A stretch of 64,000 nucleotides of DNA, taken from NCBI RefSeq assembly GCF_963082655.1, contig NC_081553.1, forward strand, positions 152,750,941 through 152,814,940. The letters are read 5' to 3'. This document shows positions 22,124-32,880 of this stretch, piece after piece (position 1 is the stretch's first letter; each line of letters opens with the position of its first letter). A model generated the notes under the pieces. It was not told the origin of the DNA, ran no database searches, and was given only the letters and a program-made list of their open reading frames with translations. Position numbers and translations under genes: made by a program. Source of the DNA: Stomoxys calcitrans (Eukaryota > Arthropoda > Insecta > Diptera > Muscidae).

Positions 22124-25036
22124 TAGGTTAGGTTTAAGTGGCAGTCTGCCATCAGACTCACCTAGACGTTTTCGTCCATTGTGATACCACAAGAACAGAA
22201 TGTTCACATCCGCTTAATCAGACAGGTTCTCTAAGAAAGGAGAACCTAAAGTGGAACTCCTTCTAACTGCTAGTGCGGGACACACACACAGAAGGTGTTC
22301 TATAATCTCTTCTTCTTCGATGTCCCTACAACTTCTGCAAAAGTCGTTGCAGGCAACCTTCAGTCTGTCAGCATGTTTTCCGATTAGACAGTGACCTGTC
22401 ATGACGGACACAATGACTGAGACGTCTGTTCTTGCCAATGTCAGCAAAGCAGTAGACCTCTTCTAGTCTAGATGAGGCCATATAGTTTTGGAATGCTCAC
22501 AGCCCCCTCTTTGTGACCATCTATCATTCGTTATCCTTCGGGCCAAGCATCCAGCGATGCTTGCATGTCGCTAGAGGCATGCCCACAGATTACAGTATCC
22601 CTGGAATGTGTAATGTAGTTCCTAGTCTCGCAAGCTCGTCTGCTTTAGAATTCCCTGGGACATCTCTGTGGCCCTGCACCTCAACCTCACGGCAGTGGTC
22701 ACTGCAATTTGGACAACCACAAGATGTAGCATTAAATTCAGTGTATCAGATGGTGTCATCCTCAGTGCGACTGTGATGCACAGACAAGCCATCCTTTGGA
22801 TACGGTTAAGTATTGAGCAGTAGGTGGATTTTTAAAGCGCCGTCCACTAGACCACATAATAGCATAATAGGTCTGACAACTGCAGTATATACCCAATGCA
22901 AGACACGTGGTTTAAACTCCCAACTTTTGCCAATGGCTCTCTCGCAGGTGTACAGGGTAAGTGTGGCCTTTCTTGCCCTTTCGAAAATGTTGGATTTGAA
23001 GTTCAATTTTCTGTCCAGCAAAACACTCAGGTATTTTGCGCTTTCCGTAAATAAGACTTGCGCTCCACCCTAGGAGACAGGTTCCACTGTAGGCAACTTG
23101 TATCTCCTGCTGAAAAGAACTACTTCTGTCTTGCACGAATTTATACCCAGACCACTTTCGGTAGCCCACTTTGCTGTTGCACGTAGAGCTTCCTGAAGCC
23201 ACGTCATCGGTAGACGCGACTACTTTTACAACTTTTTCTTCAAGAGACAATCATATATTGTTAATGGCTATATTCCCCAGTAGAGGAGACAGTACACCTC
23301 CTTGAGGAGTTCCTCTGCTGACACATCCTTTTTGGTCCACAGATCCCAAGCCAGCCTTAATGCGTCTTTTAGTAAGTAAGTTACTGATAAACTATCTTAC
23401 GGTAGAGTTGATGCCTAGAAACTTCAACTCCTTCATGATTGACGTCGGTTTAACATTATTGAAAGTACCTTTAATGTTAAGACAGCTAGAGAACCCTCTA
23501 TGTAGCCGACTAGGTCGTCAAGGGCTTTTTCAGTGGATTTGCCTTTACTATATGCATGCTGCTGCCGCGACATGCAATCTCCAAAGATCTTTGCCCTAAG
23601 ATATGTTTATATCAACCTCTCAAGAGTCTTCAGCATAAAGGATGACAGACTAATAGGACGAAAATCGTTCGCCTTCGTGTGGTAGGGTTTTCCTGCTTTC
23701 GAAATGAAAATGACTTTCGTGTCCCTCCATCCCACAGGTACATATGACATTCTGATACAAGCTGAGTATATCTCCCTGCTCCACGGAACCAGTCTATCAG
23801 ACACAGCTTGTAATTCAACTGGTGATACATCGTCAGGGCCTGGCGACTTAAAGGAGTCGAAACTTCTTATCGCCCAAAGGATTTTTGGTTCAGACACAAT
23901 ATCCCTAATGCCCTCCGACGAATGCATATCAGTGACAACCTCTTCTGGTGCCACGTTGTCCGTTGGAGAATTTCCTGGGAAATGTGTATCAACGAGAAGT
24001 TCTAGTGTTTCCTCACTAGACATTGTGCATACATTCTCTGACTTCTGGATATACCCCACCGTAATAGGTCTCGAGGACAGAATCTTCCTTAGCCTAGAGG
24101 CCTCAGATGTATTCTCCACGGAGCTGCAGAATTCTACCCAGGATTTGTTCTGAGCCTTCCTAACCTCGCCTTATATTTTCTTAGCTCAGCCTTTAGATGT
24201 CCTAATCGTGTGGTGCTTTTGTGGCTTTTGCTCTGTTGAAGAGTTTTCTGCAGTCCTTCCTTAGACCAACCAGCTCTGGGGTCCACCATGGCGGTCACTG
24301 TTTGCCCCTTGGCTTGGCACTAGGGCATGCTGACACAAGCGAATCATTCAGGGCCTTCGTGATCGGCTGGACCACTATGTCTATATCCTCCTTAGTTTCC
24401 ACTTTCTTTTCTAGTCTAGAAGGGATAGATGTGCAGAATTTGTGCCGAAATTTATCCCAATCCGCCTTTCTTCTGTTTAGCCGACAGACCACTACTTCAG
24501 TATTTTTTCCAAGGTTAAAAATAATACAACGATGATCAGAGAAGCCGATACAAAAGTAATATCTAGTACCTCCTGCCTGTTCCTGATAATAAAGGTCGGT
24601 TTATCCCCTTTACTACAAATCGCCAGATTGCAATTTATAATATATAAGATAGGCAGTATACCCCTTTAGTTGACATCCGAACTTCCCCATATCTGGTGAT
24701 GTACATTAGCATCACTTCCGATGAGGCTTTTCTTCCATACAGACGCAGCTTCAACCGATTTCAGCGATTTAAAGTTTGAAGGCTGCATCTCTGAATCATG
24801 TGCCATATATAGGGAAGCCAGCCAGTAATGAGACTTGTTTATTTCAGGGCTGGCTACTACTAAATCTTCAGTATTTAGCGACGGAAGAAGAAACGGGCTC
24901 TGTGCCCGGAATTCTTAGTCCACGTACCATTTCTCTATATACCCATGGTTCATGGATAAGCACCACGTCGCGACCTTTAGTGCCGCCGAAGCGGCCTTAC
25001 AATGGTGGAGATTTATCTGTAAAAACCGGACCATAG
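22124..25036 (-). pseudogene. LINE A copy 2: ORF2 (endonuclease remnant, RT, C-terminus)
   Basis: Reading leftward from 25036: an ORF2 start with VRFLQINLHHCKAASAALK (APE-type endonuclease N-terminus), a gap where most of the endonuclease is deleted, and a linker with CRLNRRKADWDKFRHKFC near 24490. The RT follows with FKSPGPDDVSP near 23835, NDFRPISLSSFMLKTLERL near 23660 and RGTPQGG near 23300. The active-site box at 23214-23203 reads STDD, where YADD is usual. The RNase H core is deleted at about 22690, and a CX2C...HX4C knuckle lies near 22335-22280. The 3' end near 22124 has the AGGTTAGGTTT tail. Multiple stops. Confidence 0.85.
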
Positions 25037-26225
25037 TCAGAACTTCCACCACTGTAGTGTTAGCCTCGTCTTCTGACTCCACCAGGAGTTCATCCTCACA
25101 AGATTCGTTAGAACTTGTCATGATGAGCTTCCGTACGCATCCAGGGGTAGGTGAGAAAGCTATGGAACCATTCTTCCTCAATACACTGGACATTTGCGGA
25201 CGATTTCTCCTTAGATTCTGTCGAAGTTCTCTCTGTGTTCCGTGCTTTCCCGCTGGCGCGCATTTTGGGCTTGTCGGGTCCCGTTGCGATGCCATCAGCT
25301 CCTGTCTCAATTGTGGCAGGGGGATTTTCAGCCTCTTGCAATCCGCCAGACTTTAGCGATGTGGTCGATAGTTCCTCAGGCAAGTGTTCAGCAACAACTG
25401 CTGTGTCGTTCCTGATTCCCTAACCCCACCGTTTCTATAGACCTTCAGTTTCAACTTGTTGAATCCGTACGATACAACCCCTTCAGACTTGTTGAGGTCA
25501 GTGAGACAGCCAGAGTTTAGTACGAATACTGCATGTCTCCGTTCACCATCAGCCTCAACCAATCTACCAATATTCTAGTCGGTGGTTGAAAGATTGGGAT
25601 TACATTCCCTTAGTCTCTCAAGTATTTCTTCAGGATGACAGTCCATTGACTATCCCACTCCAATTATTCCTAGTCATGCAGCCCTATTCTTCTCCCTTGT
25701 CGACAACTTTCATCACCAAACTGTCCCTAGCGACATTAGTACAGGTTCTTGGACCCATCTTACTGTTGTTCGCTCTAGTTCTTTTAGGCATGGGATGCCC
25801 TCCAGGTGACCGTAGCCTTATGGCTGACTGCGGTGCAGTTTCCGAATCTAAGCCTCTCCATAAACCTGAGAGGGATGCGTCTTCTATTATTCCAACCTTT
25901 TAAAGAGCGTGTTGGTTTGCCGGGGAAGGCTGTTGGTCTAGGCAAATTATAGGCATGCGAAGAAAGAATGGGGTCGGCCTTGTCCTTAAGACTCAAACCA
26001 GCTGTCTTCGTCAAAATCCCCTGCTGACCAGTCGTCCGTCGGTTAGTCGAGCCTGGAGCAACCACTCCACCATTCGAAGTTGCAGTAGCAGTAGCGCTCT
26101 TGTTGATGAAGAGCGTCGCCTTTGTCGAGCTTTGCGCCTTCCCAGGGAACGTGAATACCTCTGACGATCTGTTTGACGGTATGAATACATTTCGCCGACG
26201 CAAAACGCAGCGTAAAGATGTCTAT
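25037..26225 (-). pseudogene. LINE A copy 2: ORF1
   Basis: Minus-strand frames 26203-25784 and 25562-25310 encode an ORF1 like that of 57379-58375: NGGVVAPGSTNRRTTGQQG, then KADPILSSHAYNLPRPTAFP, and the conserved end EADGERRHAVFVLNSGCLTD followed by a GVVSYGFNKLKLKVYR stretch. I associate this last block with the DUF4780 domain of dipteran LINE ORF1 proteins (from memory). The middle is deleted (about 25570-25800 holds only pieces), and it ends beside the ORF2 start, with ORF1 stop and ORF2 start close together. Confidence 0.7.
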
Positions 26226-27190
26226 ACTCGCAGCTCATAATTTGTATTGGTGGACCCTATACAGAGTTCCACACATGTTCGAAAATCCGTACGTTAACCA
26301 GATCCTCCACTAGGGACCGACGACCTGGTGGAATCCTACGGATGCACAGCCGATATTGATGACTTCCCACTCTGGCGTAAGAGTACGGCTCCTTATCATT
26401 GTCAGCAACCATCTTCCCCTTCCGTGATGGCTTTGGCCTCAGCTTGAAAGTCACAGTTCTCCATGAAGACTCAGGGGCCGTGCGCGCTTACTTCGTTCCA
26501 GTTCCGACTTTTTCTACCTCCGCATGACCCTGTCTGGGGTCTCCGTTGCTGGATGGCTGGCTTGGTTTTCCTAGAGTACTTGAAAACGGGGAACTCTTTT
26601 TCTTCTTCAGCATTTTAGCAGTGTTATGCTCTTCGGGAGATCTGATTCTTTTTCCAGCTTCCGTAGAAGTGCTTGGAATGTCAGTTCTATCCCTTCCAGC
26701 ATCGTGCACTTTCACCCGATTGCGCTGCCGGTACATACTTCCCTGTCTCCTTAGTAATGCACCAGATCGCTTTCTCGGTCTGCTTGTGAGCTTAGCAAAG
26801 CCATCGCTATAATCCCGATCCGCTTATCTCTCGATTCGGCTGCGATGACTGTTTCATTGACACCGTCGCTGTCTGAATCCGAGTCAGAAACACCACCTTT
26901 ACTGGTTTATCCGTCTCTTCCTCATTAATTAGTCGGACGACTAGTTGTGCGCTTGAAACATTACTCATCACTAAAGGTGCCAAGGCACTCACACCTATTG
27001 GAGGGGAGGACAACACGCTATGGCTGACGCCACCACCGCAGATGTTGCGTCCTTGGAGTCCATTTCTAGCCTACTCCAAAAGGCTTTAAAATTTGTTCGT
27101 AATAGGTAGTACCTATTTCGAGATACGGATAGTTTTTTTTTCTTTGAGGAGCGAAATAAAGACACGTCCGCTCCAATCATCGGCTACATA
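26226..27190 (-). pseudogene. LINE B copy 1: 5' UTR and ORF1 start
   Basis: From 27190 leftward it begins with a 5' UTR (GGAGCGGACGTGTCTTTATT, GAAATAGGTACTACCTATT). ORF1 starts at about 27065 with MDSKDATSAVVAS, followed in broken frames by VSALAPLVMSNVSSAQLVV and a basic, serine-rich stretch (26736-26488). The same order is present on the plus strand at 60205-61060. At about 26225 it joins LINE A ORF1, so A and B are fused or nested. Frameshifts throughout. Confidence 0.7.
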
Positions 27191-27370
27191 GAGTGGAGCG
27201 ATATTAACAAAGCCATTTTCATGTTGAATTTTGAATAAGCATAAACCAAACTTACCGTCATTAAATATTGTTCAATGCAATTTCGTACGTTAAATTTTGA
27301 TAAATGTTACATCAAAAATTTCTAATTTAGACCGTTTTTTCCATTTCCACCCATGTACGACGACAAAAAC
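27191..27370. other. Unrecognised AT-rich stretch
   Basis: No ORF or repeat recognised. Confidence 0.4.
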
Positions 27371-27790
27371 TTTCATGACTTGGAGATGGGTTAACGTGCC
27401 CAGGAGCCGCAATTCGCCGAACTGAAAGCAAGAAAGAAATGCGCTCTAAATTCAAACGAGATTGCTAGCCAATGATGAGCAATTTGAGGAGAAGCATCGC
27501 AACTTGGTGAGGCAATTGGGAGATTTGGAAGCCGAGTTGAATAAGGAGAGTAAACAGCGTAGTGCTGCTTTGACATCACTTAAACATACATATCGAGGAT
27601 GCATTGCGCGATCTCAAAGCCTTGAAGGACAAAGTTATGAAGTTCACCGAAAACTATGTCAGTTCGAAGAGAGCACGAAGAAATAGCAAAAAAAGGTCAC
27701 CAATGTTAGTAATGCCACTCTGAGATTGATGAGTTACGCTGTTTTGAAACCCGCATTGCCACCATCGAAGAAGAATCAGAGGTAAACAAT
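27371..27790 (+). pseudogene. zip: Non-muscle myosin II heavy chain tail, retrocopy fragment
   Basis: Three frames together match a block of the coiled-coil rod of non-muscle myosin heavy chain (zipper in flies). 27439-27462 reads MRSKFKRD; 27462-27590 reads LLANDEQFEEKHRNLVRQLG, then DLEAELNKESKQRSAAL; 27725-27783 reads IDELRCFETRIATIEEESE. In the family the corresponding motifs are ALRSQFERDL, EEKRRGLVKQLRDLE and RLEARIATLEEE, in this order. There are at least two frameshifts, a short deletion between blocks and no introns, so this is a dead piece, probably a retrotransposed cDNA. Identification is from memory of the family. Confidence 0.7.
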
Positions 27791-28262
27791 CAAATCCGGT
27801 AGTAATTTCAGATTGTGGCCGTAAAGTTCAATTCCGGAATGAAGAGGTGGCAACATCACCTTTGTAGCTTCCAACGCTCCGTCCGTAGGAGCTAAAATCT
27901 TGAGGGAAATAGCAGATGTAGATTCTGCGAAGGCCATACAAAACAATTCAGAAGTTGGAGAAATATTGGAGAGATCCAGGTCCACGACGGCAAGTCCTCA
28001 CTAAGGAGGAATTCAGTTAAGGAAAAAAATAGTAGAAGATGTGATGATAAAATTCCGTTTTTGGAAATGCTTGACAAATGAATATTTTATTCTAGTAATC
28101 CTGCTGATGGTGATGACCGGTTTAAGAACCGCTGCAAAGATTGGAGAAATAAACAATTCGATCAGTAGACATTGAGACCGCCAAATACAAGTATCAGTGG
28201 ATTAAGATATAGTTGTTCTAAACATATATTGTTTAATTTGATTTTATATTTTATTTGACTTT
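27791..28262. other. Unrecognised stretch after the myosin fragment
   Basis: Base composition is less AT-rich than the repeats near it and several short frames exist, for example SEVGEILERSR near 27949-27981, which vaguely recalls the next block of the myosin rod (NSEVLLDRSR). No other match. Possibly further retrocopy sequence, heavily decayed. Confidence 0.3.
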
Positions 28263-29165
28263 TAGGTTAGGTTAGGTTTAAGCGGCAGTTTGCCATCAGA
28301 CTCACTTAGACGTTTTCGTCCATTGTGATACCACAGGAACAAAAGGAGGAAAGTCTCTTCTAGTTCCTACGCTTTAAAAAGTCCAATAACTTGCGAATGT
28401 TCACATCAGCTAAATCAGGCAGGGTCTCAAAGAAATGAGAACCTAAAGTGGAACTCCTTCTGACGGCTAGTGCGGGACACACACGAAGAAGGTGTTCTCT
28501 AGTCTCTTCTTCTTCGATGTCCATACAGCTTTTCCAAAAGTCGTTGCTGGCAAACTTCAGTCTGTTAGCATGTTTTCCGGTTAAACAACGACCTGTCATG
28601 ACGGACACAATGACTGAGACGGCTGTTCTAGCTAGTGACAGCAAAGAGGTAGACCTCTTGAAGTCTAGATGAGGCCACATAGTTTTGGAATGCTCACAGC
28701 CCTCTCTTTGTGACCATCTATCATTCGTTGTCCTTCGGGCATGGTCCTGAAAACTTAGCTACATATCGCTAGAGGCATACCGACATATTTCAGTTTCCCT
28801 GGAATGTGTAAGGTACTTCCAAGTTTCGCAAGCTCGTCCGCTTTACAATTCCCTGGGATATCTCTGTGGCCCGGGACTTAATGTCTGCCTGGCTGTTTAT
28901 GCCAATCCACATTATATGTTAGGCATTCCACCACTTCCTTAATTGCAAGGATCTCCGCTTGGTGCACACTACAGTGGTCGGGTAAACTTTTCGATTTGAC
29001 CAGTTGTTCCTGGATAAGAACCACGTCAAATCCCCCAGCCTTCAGAAGGACCTTTAGTAGCGCCGAAGCGGCCTTACAATGGTGGAGATTTATTGGTAAA
29101 ATCCGGACCATAGTCAGGATTCAGAACTTCCTGTTATGCTGTTGTGTTAGCCTAGTCTGCCATGA
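28263..29165 (-). pseudogene. LINE A copy 3: internally deleted ORF2
   Basis: From 29165 leftward: ORF2 start with INLHHCKAASALLKVLLKAG and GFDVVLIQEQLV (endonuclease N-terminus, frame 29111-28881). This is joined in frame to SLPDHCSVHQAEILAIKEVV, which belongs to RNase H, so the rest of the endonuclease and all of the RT are deleted. The C-terminus (28680-28360) keeps SLARTAVSVIVSVMTGRCL, but the first zinc-knuckle cysteine is changed (FWKSC, where copy 1 has FCRSC). It ends in AGGTTAGGTTAGGTTT at 28263, the CCTAA-type tail. Confidence 0.85.
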
Positions 29166-29839
29166 TATAAGACATTTACTCGCATTGCTTTAGATATAAG
29201 AGCAGACCAAATGGATCTTGGGAAAACCTATATTTAAATACCTAAAAAAAAGGAAATATATTTAGGGTGACTTAATGATATTTTCAAAATACATGCATAT
29301 TGGTACCAAAACGTACTATATAGTACGAAATAGCATACTTTCATCGAACAGCAACAGATAGATTTAAGCAATTTGGTAAAAATTATTGTATATCATAGTC
29401 GTTTTGTACTTAAATCATGCTAGAATTGGGAAAAAACGTAAAGTGGTGAAATTGGTACTATTCGATGCTTTCTTTACAGTTTGAACTAGAACTGTGAACT
29501 TTGTGGTTGCAGGTACACCTAAATAACATATATTGAGCGACTAAAAGATTTTTTTGAAATTTGACTTTTTTGTACTAAAAAGTACAATGAGGAACTTTCT
29601 TAATGGATTGAGCTAAAGCGCTTAAAGTTAGGATACGGGTACAAACACCTTGGCAGTATATATATCGGGCGACTAGAAGATTTTTTTGAAGTTCGTACAG
29701 ATTGGTACTAAAACACCTATACCGCGCGACCAGAAGATTTTTGTGAAATTCGTATATTTTTGTACTAAAACGTATAATGGGGAACTTTATTTACGGATTG
29801 AGCTAAAGCTTTCCAAATTGGGTTACTGGTACTCCTTCA
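29166..29839. repeat. Degenerate dispersed repeats with GTACTAAAA motif
   Basis: A unit containing GCGACTAGAAGATTTTTTTG, TTGTACTAAAACGTA and GGAACTTTCTTAATGGATTG-like phrases occurs two to three times with about 130-185 bp spacing (29530, 29664, 29722). No coding capacity. Confidence 0.5.
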
Positions 29840-32475
29840 CAGTATGAATGGGGTAACTCGGACTGCGTCGACCAGAAAAGCTTCGGGTTAACCAAGTTTA
29901 TTGACGGCAGTCCTCTGGCCTTCACCGTAAAATCGTCTCCCCTTTCATTCTTCCTTATGGCCCGGTACCCATCCTCAGAGAAGGCGTTAATCTCCTTCTT
30001 ACACTGCAAGACTATTCGTGACCTTACCGTCCTGGTTGTTATTGCCCTTACGGCAATTTTACTGTTGATAAAGATGTTCACACTCGATGTCCTCACATTC
30101 CGTGATCGCCCGGATCTTCGCCTGCAGGACCGTATTATGGTCAGGCAGTATAAAATAGATCTCAGTTCCTAGGTTCTCAATGTAAACCCCCTGGCCCACT
30201 CTGTCTTCTAGCTTTGATCCATCCGTGTAACATGATCTTCCGGATGGCAATACTAGGGTGCCGTCAATCGAAGACTGTGCCGATGGCATCAGTGCCACGC
30301 ACTCGACTTCAAGGTTCATCTCAGGTACCCGATCGGAAACCTCTTCCCTTCCTTCCAGTTTCCTATCGTCGCCTCGATTATACCACGATGGTATGAGCAG
30401 CTTCCATCCTGAATCCATTCTCCCATCGCCTTAAATTTCATGGCCGCAGTGGCTGTCTCACACTTAATTTGTATGTCAATGGGTCAGATATCTAGAATAG
30501 TTTCCAGTTCCCTAGTAGATGTGGTCCTCATCGCTCCGCCAATGCCAAGACAACATGTTCTCTGAACCTGTTGTATGGTCCTTATGTTGCACTTTTTCTC
30601 CATAGCAGTCCACCAAAATACTAAGGCGTAAATAAATATTGGTGTAATTACGCTCCTGTAGATCCACTATCCTCGGATTCAGCCTCCTTTCGAGCCTACG
30701 GCTCTTCTACATAGTGCCCAACATCTGTGAGCCTTCTCAATACGCTCCTGAATGTGACACTTCCAATTCAGTTTCCTGTCCAAGATCACACGTAAATATT
30801 TGACCTTGTTAGATATCGAAATCGTCTTATTGAGGAAACGTAGTGCGTTCAATTGGCCCACCTTCGTCTTCCTCGTGAACAGGCATATTTCAGTCTCCTC
30901 TGGGTTAACATTAAGACCTCTGCATCTGGCCCAGTCATATGCCATACGCAAGACCCTTTAGCTCGTTCGGACACTTACCCCTAAAAGTATTATAACATCG
31001 TCTGCGTAGGATGCCCTCCTCAGTCAGCATCCGTAATAGGTCATTTATAGTGGTCACTCATAGGAGTGGCGATAAAATGCCTCCCTGTGGCGTGCCCTGT
31101 GCCACTTTCTCCCTTATATTTATGCAATGGGATACACATGCATGCTGTTTGTATTTGAGCAGATCGCTGGATGTCCTACTCTTTATCATGGTGTCCACAA
31201 TACGTTCCATGGTTTTGAGTAGAAAGGACGTAAGGCTTATGGGTCTGTAGGCCTTTGGTGTCGCATAACTTGCCTTGCCGGGCTTAGGTATAAACACCAC
31301 CCTTGCCTCCTGCCAGGCTTTCGGAGTATATGCAAGTCCTAGGCACGATGTGAAAATTTTGGCCAGACGAGGCGCCAGATAGTCTGCCTCTTTCCGTAGT
31401 AACGCCGGAAATATTCCATCAGTTCCGGGTGACTTAAATGGTTTGAAGCTCCTCAAGGATTCCTTCACCATAAATTCCGTTATTATAAATCTTCGATTAA
31501 CGTCATTAATACAAGATTCCGGTGTTTCCGTGAGTTCCTTCGTATCCAGTGAAAAATGGGTTTTTATCAAAAGCCTCAACATGTCCCCCGTTGTCTCTGC
31601 TCTCATTCTCTCATATTTATCTCGGCGGCGTCATTAACGCTATCGACCTGTTCGCAGAAAAGCTTCCAGGAGGCACGTTTTGCGGCTCTGGTAATCTTAT
31701 CGTATTCCTTGAGTCGTGTGTAATACACATCCCAACAAACTTCCGCTTTTTTACGACGTGCTCTGTTAAAAAGTCTTCGGACCTCTTTCCCAATATTGCG
31801 AATCTCCCAGGTCATCCAGGATTTTTCTAGGGCTGATTTCCTTTCCCGAAGAGGACAACTATCTTCGAAGGATCCCACCAGTGCAGTTGTAATCCTGTTG
31901 ACATTTTCGTCAATGTCTTCTATGTTCGGACAATCTAAATTATCTTGCCCAAGTCTTCTTCTGAGTAGCCTTCCGAATTTTGTCCAGTTGGTTTTCAACT
32001 TATTCCGGAAGCTTATCGGATTCGGCGCTGGCCGTGCTATTCTAAACCTAATGTTGCGATGGTCAGAGAAAGAGTGTTCCATGGAGATCCTTCAATCCTG
32101 AACCTCATCGATTAGATTTTCAGAACATATCGTCACATCTAATACCTCCTCCCTAATCCTATTAACAAAGGTAGCGGTATTACCAATATTAAGTGTAATT
32201 AGTTCGTTAGTATTCAAGAACACTGCCAGGGCTTGACCCCGCTTGTTAGTGTTGGTACTACCACACGAAATGTGGTGAGAGTTCGCATCGCATCCTATCA
32301 GTACCTCGTTTCCTGTCTGTTTTGCTTTCCCCACCAACCGTTGCAGCTCCGACGTGGGTTGCGGTGTCGGAGAGTCGAAAGGCAGATAAAGTGATGCCAG
32401 GTATGCATCCGACATTTATGACAAATGACGCAGATCCTCGGCCGAGTACCAGTGTTAGCAAAGAATAATTGGTAG
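29840..32475 (-). pseudogene. LINE B copy 2: ORF2 (endonuclease, RT, RNase H)
   Basis: Leftward from 32475: APE-type endonuclease with GCDANSHH near 32305, LDVTICS near 32130 and SDHRNIRF near 32060. The RT follows with FKSPGTDGIFPALL near 31430, YRPISLTSFLLKTMERI near 31230, QGTPQGGILSPLL near 31080 and an intact YADD box at 31008-30997. The thumb is at 30951-30679. RNase H has YTDGSKLEDRVGQGVY near 30230 and a GDDFTVKARGL end near 29925. An expected endonuclease tryptophan reads Cys (ISCGS, where 62086 has ISWGS). Several frameshifts exist, and the 3' end is cut at about 29840, with no tail. It is the longest LINE B coding block in the window. Confidence 0.85.
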
Positions 32476-32880
32476 TTGATATGGTTCAGTCTAGAAACTT
32501 TGTTCCCGGTCGTTCAGGGCTCCTGAATTAAGGCAATATGAATCTTGCCCTTGCTGATTACTTCATCAGAGCGTGTGTTGCAGTCTCGCCCCGTGGAGGT
32601 TTATCTGGATTACCTCAATCATTGGTCCTTCAGTAAATGGGCATCTTGGGAGTAGATGATGATCTCATCGTCTGCTCCCTTCTTTAGACTGCATTGACTT
32701 TCCTGTCACTGCACTGCCTGATGTCATCGTTTTAGGTTCTTAGCCTAGTCTAGTCTTCCGACTCTTTATAAAGCCGGTAATGGTTCCATCGTCGGGTCCC
32801 TGTTCTTTAAGCCATTGCTCTCAAAATTGGCATGTAGGTACTCCTTAATCGAATCGTGGGCGGCGAAGCTCATTTTTGGC
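32476..32880 (-). pseudogene. LINE B copy 2: end of ORF1 with tandem-repeat unit
   Basis: Contains one to two copies of the roughly 120 bp unit that encodes about 40 residues and is expanded at 61061-61660: the minus strand has GACATCAGGCAGTGCAGTGA near 32720 and CGACGATGGAACCATTACCG near 32790. The ORF1/ORF2 boundary motif, CCAATGATTGAGGTAATCCA, is near 32625. Confidence 0.6.

Noticed and set aside
23360..25423. Plus-strand ORFs opposite LINE A copy 2
   Set aside because: Antisense shadows of the minus-strand RT and ORF1, which carry the recognisable motifs.
28263..28280. TTAGGTTAGG as an actual telomere remnant
   Set aside because: Only two to three units, always at the 3' ends of LINE or SINE copies, so it is an element tail.
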